The position numbers and the translations under genes were made by a program. The notes beneath the pieces are model-generated. The model saw nothing but the letters and a program-made list of their open reading frames with translations. It ran no database searches and had not been told where the DNA came from. From Cyanoderma ruficeps (lineage: Eukaryota > Chordata > Aves > Passeriformes > Timaliidae), in assembly GCA_008694505.1 (NCBI GenBank), contig VZDJ01007753.1, positions 14,667,003 to 14,731,002 on the forward strand: a stretch of 64,000 nt of DNA, given 5' to 3'. Shown one piece after another: positions 53,018-62,243 of the stretch. Every line of letters starts with the position of its first letter. The stretch's first letter is position 1.

Positions 53018-56000
53018 AATTCCCTTCAGGACGTGATGGATGCTGTTGTCTGCCCTCCCCGAGGTGATCTGGTCACCTGGAGAGACTTTAATGGTTGGCA
53101 CCCTTAAACAGCCTCTGACAAAGGCCACCAGGTGATAGAAGATTTCTTGATCGCTGCTGGCTAATGGTGGCAGCATAGTCCTATATTAGGGCACTTAAGG
53201 GCCTCATGAGAATTCCTCACAGGTTTTCAATTCAAGAAAGGCTCCTGGGTATGCTGCAAAAGACGGCCTCTGTGACCATCCCTGGGTACTGAGCGGGAGG
53301 AAGGAGTTGGTACCCGTGCCATCAGTGTACCACTACTTTACATCAGTCAACACTCACAAATGAAGTATTTATTGCTCATCCATTTGGGGCTCACTATGTG
53401 GTAAAGTACCAGCTTTTTTCAGTCTGCTAAATTACCTGATGAAATTTTTGATTTAAAGAATAGAGCTGGGAGCTCGGGAAAGTCAGGCTCTTACTAGTCA
53501 ACTAGATTTGCAGCCACATATGAGTGACAAGATATTTATGCTGATAGGTCAGCAGACAAACAAGCAGATTCATTAATTTTCTTCTCCGTTTTCCCATTAT
53601 CTAAGCCCCTGTGCCATCCCCAGCCGCTGGAGTGAATGTTCATTTCTATTCCACTGTCATACTAACTACTGCTCTAGTTTTACTATTCTTTTGAACCCCA
53701 AGAACAATGTGCACAAGGCGCAAATCCATCCAGCTCCTCCATGGCTAAGTAGGGCCATTAGACAGGAGAAACAATAGAAACTCAGCGGGTGCTCTTGTTT
53801 GCTCCCTGCATGGCCGCACACAAAGACAAAAAAGCAAGGAGGGCTGGATGGTCCAGGGATGGGTATTGGATACCCTGATGCACTCATTTTCCCAACACCC
53901 CCAGATCACAAAAGAGTAGAGGTTTTGCATGGGCCTGCAGAGGCTACATCAGGCACTGGGCACAGGACCTCATTGTCTGGTTTGTTTTGTTTCCCTGAAC
54001 AATATGTCACATATTTACTTTCCTCTTGGAGGGCTGATGCTCACATAAAATCATCACCACGTTATGCCAAAATGTCAGCATGCCACAATGCCACATCTCT
54101 ACATGAGGCTGCCTCATGGACCCCCACTAGGATTTCTGCACCCAATCATTTCCCATAAGCAGTGTTTGCAGGATGCGAGATCTTCTTAAAATAGGACAAA
54201 CCCAGAAATCCTGGAGCCGGTGGCAGCCCTTGTTCAAGCCTCTGCCTTGAGTGACTCCATCTGGACAATCTAGGACTGCTTTTGATTGGCTGTCAAAGCA
54301 GCTGGTCCTGGTTAAAACCTCTTTTTACTAGAAATAAATATAAATGCTAGGGATATAAGTCAGGAAGGTCTTTCTCTCCAGTCATTAGCACGTTTTACCT
54401 CTGGTGAAAGGATTTCAAAGTGGATTTTCTTACTTAAGCGGCCTTTAAAATACATTCTTGCTGTATTTTAAATACCTTTAACTTTTACCAGTGTGCATCC
54501 CTGAGGTGTTTGCTGCTGCTACTGCTTTGCTGCAGCTTATCCTGGTGCACAAGCAGGTGCAACACAATGGAGTCCCACAGGCTTTTTCCTGCCAGTCCTG
54601 GCCTGCACATCTCTCCAGAAACTCAGCCCTGGACATTTAACAGCTTCTGCCCAACACCAGACTACCAGAAGAGTGAGGAAAGCAGAAGAGCTCAGCAAAC
54701 ACTTGATGCAGCCACAATGTCTTGATGGCAGGACACCTCCAGCTATGAGGGATCAGCCCCCAGCGCCACTGGGATGATGGCATCTCATCAGCCTCCTATG
54801 CCTGCGGCGTTGTGTGCTGTGCACCTCTGGCCACTCCAGAAGTTATTCCCAGCTCTGCTCTGTTCTCCTCTCCTCTCTGTCCCCCGGGACAGGCTGGACA
54901 GTGGCTGCACTGAGGCCATACTCTGGGATTTGCTCTGCCAACTCTCACATGCCAGAGGTCTGAGGCTTTCTCCTCTGACTGTCTGAAGTGAGCACCACAA
55001 AGCTGGGCCCCTACCAAACATCCCGTGGGCTCGGGATGGGGCACGGGAGATGAGGGACTGGTAACACAGGCAGAGCATGGATCCTCACCACTCCCCGGGG
55101 GAAGGGTTAAAACTGCCTCTTACTGTTCTTCTGTGACAGATCTCTTTACTCAGTGCTATATAATATAGCCCCAAACATATTCTAAGTGGCCAAGGGCTGC
55201 CTGACCATCTGTTTGAAGACACAGACCTTCTGATGCAGGAGTTCCCAAAGCCTGGCCCATGGGACATTTACTATGGAGCCTGAGAAGTGAATTCTTCCCC
55301 TTTAAGAAAGCAGCCTGTACTTGTTTTGTTATGCTGTTTCTGGCCACTGTCCCATCCATGAATGTCGATCCATACATGATTTGTATATGAAACAAAACGT
55401 GGGGACTTCTGGTCCAAGTGAGAAATCTCCCCTCCAATTCTCCCCTGTCAATTTCAGCCCCAACTCTCAGACTTAAAATAAAGAGAAAGATTTAGTCATC
55501 TCCCTGGTAACTACTCTCAATTTTTGCCATAGCTTTCAGGGGTGCTTTTTATGAGAAATCCCAATTTTATCTGGCTATCTTGGGTAAAAGTGCCAAACAA
55601 CTGCATGACTTTGTGTCTTTCAAAGGAAATTAGGTTTTTACAGGTGCATTTACAAATGGTACCCATGGCCTGCATTAAATTAACTAAAATAGAAACAGAC
55701 CCATATAGCTGAAGTATGTGCATATCCCTAGCTATTTTTGTATTACATTTCATTTTATGTATTTATTCAAATTTAAAGCAAAGGCACCTTTCAAAGGCTC
55801 TAGGCACAATAAATTATACTACAAATGTAGTCAAACAAAATCCCAGCAATACTGAAATCACTTCCTCTGGAGGAACTCAGCTGGCCCAGAGCTGCTCACT
55901 TCCTCCATGAGAAGACGGTCCTGTAACTTCCCCATGCTATATTATATCACTTTCTCATATCCCCAGATGCTGCTTTCCCTCCCCTGAGACCCCCTGACAC

Positions 56001-56709
56001 CTAGAGAGATCCACTTTTCTCTCTCTGTGTCAGCTTAGCAGGGAAAGTGTTTTGGGGCAGCCAAAACGAAACCCGAGGTTTGCCAAGGTATAGGGCAGAG
56101 CAGCACATGGGCAAGCACTCACCTCTCCTTGCTCTTCCTGTCGGGGACTGCAGGCTGGGGGGGCCCAACCTTGAAAGTCCATCAAAGTGGCCTCTCAAAG
56201 AGAGGTAACCCCCTGAAACGAGCAGAATGTTGGGGTCTCTCATCCCACAGATCCCTGTAAGGAACCTTGCCCCATGTCATGGAGTGGTAAACTGCAAGGC
56301 AGTGTCTTTGTGTCCTTTAAACATGAAATTCCCTGAAACATGCAAAGGATCTATTGCTGACTAAAATAACAGGGAACCAAAAGTGTCACCAACTGCCCTG
56401 ATGCCTGTGACCCACAGGAATCCCAGCACCACCCGTACAGCTGCCACTGGTAGCAAGGACCAGATGCCACTTCCCCAGGCATACAGAAACCAGAGCATTA
56501 AAGAAAAAGGTGACATCGGTGGAGTTTGTGGTTTGTGGTTTTTTTAAATAAAGCCACTTTTTCATATTTTCTTTACTTTTCAACTCTGCTCCACACCCCG
56601 GCAGCAGATTTCTGCCAAGGCAGAGCCCCGTGCTGGGCGGCTGTGCTGACAGGGCACTGGGCTGGGGTAGAGGTTTGGAGCTGCTGTGGCATCTGGCATG
56701 AAAAAATGT

Positions 56710-56878
56710 CCCGGGAAGCTGTTACATTAAATGGCCAAATCGATTTATTGAATGGCAGGTGTTAGCTACAAACAGATGGAGAACATAAAGGCATAAGCAG
56801 GCATTTGTATGGAAAAGAAGCCATCGATTTGTAGCGAGAGACTCAATGGTGATCGTTACAGCCTTTAACAGAAATGTG
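56710..56878. promoter_or_regulatory. Candidate conserved non-coding element with two ATCGATTT sites
   Basis: A complex AT-balanced segment adjoining the dense CpG island. It holds ATCGATTT at 56739-56746 and again at 56823-56830, a CUT-homeodomain (ONECUT/CUX) type motif, in the same orientation 84 bp apart. There is no repeat or coding character. Conservation is presumed, not tested. Confidence 0.3.
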
Positions 56879-56917
56879 CTTTTTTTTCTCTCTCTCTCTC
56901 TCTTTTTCTTTTTTTCA
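56879..56917 (+). repeat. (CT)n / T-rich tract
   Basis: A T-run, then about nine CT units, then further T-rich sequence, immediately left of the dense CpG island. Such GA/CT tracts are common at promoter edges. Confidence 0.9.
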
Positions 56918-56924
56918 CGGTCTG

Positions 56925-57130
56925 GGCGCGGGGCGGCTCGGGGTGAGCGGGCCGCGGGGATCGCAGCCCGGCCGGTCCCGGTCCCGCCGGCGGCGGCTGC
57001 CGCGGGCTCCCCCGGCGCCCGGGCCGGCCCCGCTCGGGCGGGCGCTGCGTGGCGGTGCCGCCCGCCCCGGTGGCGGCGCGGCGTGTCCGGGCCGCCCGTG
57101 GCAGCGCCCAGCGGCAGATGAGGCACGCGC
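56925..57130. other. Very dense CpG island 4.7 kb upstream of DLL4
   Basis: About 200 bp of extremely GC-rich sequence with CpG every few bases, the densest in the window. It is flanked on the left by a CT repeat and on the right by AT-balanced sequence. No coding exon is recognised. Its isolation from the DLL4 start suggests either a separate promoter, for example for a non-coding transcript, or a Polycomb-type CpG island of a developmental gene. Confidence 0.75.
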
Positions 57131-57337
57131 CGGCCTCATTACAATGAGAATGGGCAGGCTGGAGGGGCCATGTGGCAGCAACAGTTTGCAAATCCCCCCT
57201 CCTTCTGTGCGAATCGGGAAACATTTCCAAACATTTGTACCCCAAATCGACCACATTAACACCCCTCCGAGCGGCGCTCCCTGGAGGGATGCTCCACGCT
57301 ACGGGCATTTAGGCAGAAACAAAACAAGCAAGGGAGA

Positions 57338-57397
57338 TTTTTTTTTTTCCTCTTCTATCTCCTTTTTCTTCTTCTTCTTCTTCTTTTTTTTTTTCCT
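57338..57397 (+). repeat. Pyrimidine-rich (TTC)n tract
   Basis: A T-run, then CTT/TTC repeats, then another T-run ending in CCTTAG. It resembles a strong splice acceptor, but no coding exon follows. Confidence 0.9.
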
Positions 57398-57399
57398 TA

Positions 57400-59020
57400 G
57401 AGGCTCTCGGGGTGTGTCAGCGCTGAATCGATGCGCAAGTTTCTAGCTAAGGGGTTTTAAAGCCATCGGGGAAATCCGTCTCAAAAAGCGGTGTTGTGCA
57501 CATGGAAGGGCTGGAGAGCGCTGAATAAATGGGCGAGTCTCTGACTAAGAGATCAAACTCACTCCGTGATCAAAAAGGCGACCAGCGAGGCCAGCCCCGA
57601 AACAAACCGCAGAGCGACGAAGCAGGAATGCTCCCGAAAAAGGCGCGCAAGTTGCGGAGGAAAGCACCGCACCGCGCTCGTACAGACGCTAGGGATGCTG
57701 CACTGACCGACAAAACTGTTATGATAAGTTTGAACAAGTGTAGGGCAGCCCGCGGGGCTCTGGAGTTGCGAGGGGTTTCTGGGCGCCCCGCAGCCCACGT
57801 CCCTGGGGATGAGGGGATCGGTTCCCGGGGAAAGGTGACTGAAGGGCTCCAGTGCCCAAGAGCGCTGCTCCCCGCTCCGTGCCCCGCGATCCGCTCCCAA
57901 ATGAGTGAGGAGAAGGGGAGGTGGGTGGCCAGCGGCTGGAGCTGAGGGCAGGGGAGGGGCAACCGTGCCCCTCGGGCATCCGCACCGCTCCGGGGCACAG
58001 GGAAGGGTCAGGGGCTCGTCCCCCACGTTAGGGGAAAGGGGAAGAGGACGCCGGACTCCCCCAGCAGTGCTTGACCCGGCCAGGAAGCCAGGCCAGGCTG
58101 GCAGTGGCTTCATGATGCTTTAGGGGACAGCCTGGGACACAGGGGAGGCAGGGGCAGTGTCAGGCGTGTCTCATTCCAGTAACCTCGGGTGGCATCACGG
58201 CGCGGCCGGAGCGCCGGGCAGGTCCTGCCCCGGCCGTAGGTACGGGTGCTCTGTATCTTCAGGACCTTAAAAGCAGCCCAGGAGAAGCCACGCAGAAAGC
58301 GCACGGTGGCAACAATATCACCGGGAGCCGCTTACTCCCCGGGGGAGATTTCCCCCGTGGGTGAGGTGGGCAGATTAGAAAGCATGGAAAGAGAGAAAAG
58401 CGGGGCTGATGGTGGCGATGCAGGCGCTGCTGGCTGCGTCTGTGCGGGCGATAGCGAGCCCCTTTCCCGGGGCTTGGCAGCCTGAGAGCAGCAGGACACG
58501 GGCGGCCGGGGGGATGGGGGGGAGCGGGGCCTCGGGCTCATCCCGCGGGTGGGGGAGCGCTGGACATCCCCCCGGGAACGGAGGAGGGCAGCCTGGCACG
58601 AGGCTTGGGGGGAGGGATGGCTTGGACAGGCTGGCAACTTTCACCCGCCCGGAATTAATTAACGTTGTCTCGTTAGCGAGATGCGTTTGGCCCGGCCACG
58701 CGTATGCTGAGCCGGGCCAGCCTGGAGATAAACTGGCAGCAAATGGGGCGCGAAAGAGGGGAAGAAAGCGCCCTGACCTCGAGTAAGTGAGCTGGAGAGA
58801 GAGGGAGCAAGGTGGAAAGGACGGGGAGGCAGCGACCCCCGCGTATGTCCGGTCAGTGCCCAGCATCCCGACAGGGGATGCCGGCACCCCCCCTTGGCAA
58901 AGCCGGGGACCCTGCGGGCTTTCCCCCCGTCCCGAGGACAGGTCCTCCTCGAACTGAGCCGTGCATCTTAGGGGAGGTGGCTGGGCTGTTGCTCTCTAAG
59001 TGACCCGGGATGGCGTGTTG
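57400..59020. other. CpG-rich block with no recognised gene
   Basis: GC-rich and CpG-rich sequence, densest from 57560 to 58960. No exon with protein similarity was seen. GC-rich open frames overlap on both strands. It lies 2.8-4.4 kb upstream of the DLL4 TATA box and probably belongs to the same broad CpG-island domain. Confidence 0.65.
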
Positions 59021-59984
59021 GGCACAGGAAAGAGTTTGCAGGAGTTGTGCTTCTAATCTGCTCTCGGCCGACTTTCAGGCTCAGCTGTTTGATGCTATTA
59101 GTGAAACTTTTTTTTTTTAATCTGAACTCCCTGTGCTTGTGTGTCAACATGCAGCAGGTGGTTTATTATTCCCCTGTTATTATTTTATTATGAACTCTTT
59201 TTATAGCTGCAATCAAAATAATGGTCTGGAGTTTCAAGGAGGATTTAGCGTCTGTTTTGCACCACTCACTCGATTTTCTGAAAATAGTTGGTTTTAGGGG
59301 GGACGACACGTTGTGCTCCTGCCGGGAACAAGGAAAGCTAGGTGCAAAGCTTGACTCGAAAACAGTGGCCACTCAAGGGCGGTTGAGCGGGCTGAAGAGT
59401 GCTAGGGGGGCTTGCACCTCTTTCGTCAGCTTTGGGGGAAGGCAGAGGTGGCAGCTCTTCTCAAGCCGCCAAGGTGCACTCAGCCAGGATGGCAGAGAGG
59501 TTTGGCAGAGCTGTGAAAAGCAGAGATGAGCTTGTCTAGCTTTAACCTACATTAGCTCCGGGTCCATATGGTAGATGCTGCCTGTGGATCCTCAGCACCA
59601 AAGCAAGGCCCTATTCTTGCACACCGCCCTGCTTGTGCCAGATGGTGCCTGGACCAAGTGGCCATGCGTGGGGTGGCTCTGGTTAGCCTAATAAACGTCC
59701 AATACAAGTCAAAAATCAAAACACACACATACTAACATCTGCTAGAGCCTGCAGTACCCAGCTAGCCTTTCAATACTGAATTAAAGAGCCCCACAGCCCT
59801 TCTGTTCCCCTAGGTTAGACACTCATTACCATTTATCAAGCACTGATGTTATCTGGCCTCTCATTTTATTTAGTACCGAAGCTATTAGCATCAGATTTGA
59901 TTTTGACAGTTGACGCTGCTGCTGGTAAAGCCGGGATCTGGCCGGGTGGATCGCTGCAAAATTCCGAGTTCATCAGCGGCGACA
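59021..59984. other. AT-richer spacer within the DLL4 CpG domain
   Basis: Between two CpG blocks, 59040-59240 is AT-rich, with a T-run at 59108-59119 and TTATTATTATTTTATTATG-like sequence near 59164-59192. A second such stretch is at 59820-59930. AT-rich islands of complex sequence in a CpG-rich setting often prove to be conserved enhancers. The middle part (59240-59600) is unremarkable. No gene was seen. Confidence 0.4.
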
Positions 59985-60008
59985 CATTCCTCCTTCCCAC
60001 TTGTTTAC
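59985..60008 (+). promoter_or_regulatory. Candidate TEAD-RBPJ-FOX cluster upstream of DLL4
   Basis: ACATTCC (TEAD-like), TTCCCAC (GTGGGAA on the minus strand, RBPJ-like, 59994-60000) and TTGTTTAC (forkhead, GTAAACAA on the minus strand, 60001-60008) are packed in 24 bp about 1.8 kb upstream of the predicted start site. The preceding 160 bp (59820-59985) are AT-richer than the CpG islands around them. The RBPJ match has A rather than C or T at its first position and may be weaker. Function is inferred. Confidence 0.35.
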
Positions 60009-60009
60009 G

Positions 60010-61440
60010 AGGCCGAGACAAAAGAGCTCCTCGCCTGTGCCTCTCGGCCTCACGGTTTATCTCCACCACGGACAGGGCTCCCGTCCGCACAAACACGTAC
60101 CCCAGGCGGCAGCCGGGCTGCTCGGGACGGAGCCTCGCCAAGGGTGCCCGGCCTCTGCTGCAGTCCCCCGACATTGCCAGAGTTTGTGCCTTACGGCTTT
60201 CACAGGCGCAGTGGGGACCGGGAGAAGTTTTAATACTTTTTTGGTGGCGACCCCGATTTCTAGCCTGCTCCTCTGCCCAAACCAATCCACGGCGGCGGTG
60301 TCCGTGACTTTCTCCCACGCTTTCTCTGCGAAGTCGTGTCGTGTTCCCCATACCCCCACGGCCCTCCCGGTGACACCTCGGGCGTTTGGACCCTGACTAC
60401 ATCCTGGGCCAAAGCCGGTCTCCAGGGAGAGCAGCCGCTTGAAATGTACAAGGGAGCGCGACGGCCTGGGAAGTTCAGATGGAGTGTGCCCGCCCCATGC
60501 TGCCTCGCCTCCAAACGACCCAGACCCACGGCTTTCCTTGTCCCCCCCAAAAGAACTCGGAGCGGGGAAGTAACACTGCGAGAACAGACCCTCTGGGAGA
60601 GCAGAGGGGCGGAAGGTGACCGGCAGCGCTCTGCGCCCCGCGTTGCTCCCCAGGTGACCCACGCCGCGGAGGCCCGCAGCCTGGCGCGCCTGGCGCTGGC
60701 AGAAAGGTGGCAAGACCTCATTACCATACAGCTGAGGGTTTATCTCTCCCTCCCTCCTTCCCTCCCCCCTCCGGCCTCCCATCCATTTAACAAGCTGAAA
60801 TAAAAAGCCACATGAAAGGCCTTCTCTGTGCTTGGCTTTAATGAGGGACACGCGACCCAACAATAAGCGCACGCTGCAATCAGGCCAAGGGCTTTATGGC
60901 ACACGCCAGACCGCAACCCGGCCGCGGCCAGACAGGGCCCGCGGCCCCATCCCGCCCCGCTTGCCTGCAGGCGCCCGAGTTTTCCCCTTGCCCATGTTTC
61001 TGGGAGCCGGGGCAGCCTCGGGAAAACCCAGCTCCGTCCCTGCTGTCGACCCCGGCCACCTCGCAGGAGCGCTCGTTCGCCACCGAATTCGGAAGGGCGA
61101 CCGAGCGCCCGTCGATCCCCGCCGTGCCCGCCTCCCCTGCCATCACCACCCCTTCCTCGGTGGGCTCCGCTAGCCGGGGTCAGGAATGGGGCCGGGTCTG
61201 CGGCACGGGCGCTCCAGAGCTGGGCGCTGCGCCCCGGGAGCCGCCCCGGGTGCCCGCCTGCCGGGCAAACACCGTTTTACTTTTGGTTTCTAGCCGGGGC
61301 CAGCCCCCGCCGGGCAGGGCAGCTCCTGCCCGCCGGCCGGCCGCGGCCACAGGGCACCGCGCCGCCCCGTCCCGCCGCCCGCCACACGGCCGGGGAGGGG
61401 AGACACGCGTGGAGTGGTGGGGTGGAGGGCAACGGAGAAC
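60010..61440. other. CpG island upstream of DLL4
   Basis: CpG dinucleotides are dense here, especially at 60890-61400. Long open frames on both strands, up to about 270 codons on the minus strand, reflect low stop-codon density in GC-rich DNA and show no domain. At 60780-60900 an AT-richer segment holds AACAATA (SOX-like, 60859-60865) and TTTATGG. The block is typical of the CpG-rich flank of a developmental gene. Confidence 0.75.
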
Positions 61441-61489
61441 AAGCAAACAAACCAACCAACTAACTAACTACCAAGAGTATTTTTGAAAC

Positions 61490-61802
61490 ATTTCATCCTC
61501 TATTGTTCGGCCGCCGTAGAAAGCTGCCCTGTGGAGAGGCGTCTGATTTTCGAGGGAACTCTCTCTCCCAATGTGAGCGCCGTAAATATCTCAACAGATG
61601 CTCGGCTCGTTCGTAATCAGCTCGGCTCCTCGGCGGGCAGCGCGGCAGCGGCGGCGGCGGCAGCAGGGTATTAATTCGGGATATGAGGGCTCTCCGCAAC
61701 ATTTGGTTCTTTTTTCCAGAAAGGAAAGATGGAAAAGGGGAGGGATCGCCCGTGAGTCTGACTGACAGTTTACATAATGAGCTTGTGAGGATGCGAGGCA
61801 AC
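61490..61802 (+). promoter_or_regulatory. DLL4: DLL4 proximal promoter region
   Basis: The 300 bp above the TATA box holds ATTGTT (SOX core, 61502-61507), a GGC-rich trinucleotide tract around 61645-61668, an ETS-type AGGAAAG near 61720, and a forkhead-like AGTTTACA near 61769. FOXC factors are reported to activate the mammalian Dll4 promoter; assigning any site here to a factor is inference from motif alone. Confidence 0.5.
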
Positions 61803-61810
61803 TATATAAA
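61803..61810 (+). promoter_or_regulatory. DLL4: TATA box of DLL4
   Basis: TATATAAA lies 380 bp upstream of the start codon in an otherwise GC-rich promoter. An initiator-like TTCCATTT with its A at 61836 sits 33 bp downstream, the normal TATA-to-start spacing. A TATA box implies a focused start site, in contrast to the dispersed starts of most CpG-island promoters. Confidence 0.7.
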
Positions 61811-61835
61811 CAGCTCGAAGCGAAGCAAGTTTTCC

Positions 61836-62189
61836 ATTTACTGAGCGCTGTTAGCACCGGTTAAAGGAGGAGCGGTTCCACACTAAGCACTCCCCTCCGC
61901 GTCTCTCACCAAACCCACCCGGCTTTGGAGTTTATAAAGGCGACGACAGCGATCAGAGGTCGGCGGCTGGCTGCAGGATTAATTCCCACAAGGGGACGGA
62001 TCGACACCTGGATTTTACCTTCCGATTTCTGCTGGTGCTCGGGGTATATTTGGAACAGCAGGTTGCTCCAGGAGAATCGCCGTGACGCCTCTTTTTCTCC
62101 CTCGACCGAAAAGCGCTTGCTTGGTCCGTTTGAGGAATACAGAAGGAAAACTAAACGCACTAAGAACTGGAAGCTCGAATAACACAAGG
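61836..62189 (+). other. DLL4: DLL4 5' untranslated leader (inferred)
   Basis: Bounds are inferred from the TATA position and the start codon. The leader is about 354 nt and has no ATG in any frame, so scanning ribosomes would first meet the annotated start. It contains a TGTGGGAA-type RBPJ site on the minus strand at 61983-61990, and a TTTATAAAGG string at 61931-61940 that could act as a second, downstream TATA-like element. The exact 5' end needs transcript data. Confidence 0.6.
61983..61990 (-). promoter_or_regulatory. RBPJ (CSL) site in DLL4 leader
   Basis: TTCCCACA reads TGTGGGAA on the minus strand, a match to the consensus YGTGGGAA of RBPJ, the DNA-binding partner of the Notch intracellular domain. 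It lies about 147 bp downstream of the predicted start site. Function is inferred. Confidence 0.5.
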
Positions 62190-62243
62190 ATGACAGCCTT
62201 GCGCATCTTTGGCTTGACGTTTCTGTTAACGATTTTGCAGCAG
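62190..62243 (+). CDS. DLL4: DLL4 coding exon 1 (signal peptide)
   Basis: Eighteen codons from ATG to CAG CAG encode the hydrophobic core of the signal peptide. The exon ends in phase 0 before GTAATC. Human DLL4 also breaks after a QQ pair here, which supports both start and splice site. The start context ACAAGGATGA has A at -3. Confidence 0.92.

Larger units (their letters stand above)
49631..56709. other. Intergenic sequence
   Basis: Apart from the possible orphan exon at 51.15-51.28 kb, no gene was recognised. It holds a 20-bp direct duplication at 50098-50137 and short AGGACAG(T/C)TTC repeats at 52987-53017. Segments at 53.34-53.60 and 54.36-54.49 kb are unique, AT-rich and complex, as conserved non-coding elements often are, but show no decisive motif. 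Confidence 0.62.

Noticed and set aside
57338..57405. Strong splice acceptor ending CCTTAG
   Set aside because: It is explained by the TTC/T simple repeat, and no coding or recognisable exon follows.
56846..57446. Frames of 90-190 codons across the dense CpG island
   Set aside because: They translate the CT repeat, the CpG island and the TTC repeat into low-complexity protein, with no sign of selection on a frame.
58375..58887. 170-codon open frame on the minus strand
   Set aside because: Proline/serine-rich translation of GC-rich DNA with overlapping frames on the + strand and no similarity.
60057..60872. 271-codon open frame on the minus strand
   Set aside because: It lies in a CpG island where stop codons are rare, overlaps long frames on the other strand, is Arg/Gly/Ala-rich and has no recognisable domain.
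61931..61940. TTTATAAAGG as the main DLL4 TATA box
   Set aside because: The upstream TATATAAA has a better match and an initiator at the right distance. This copy is kept only as a possible secondary element.
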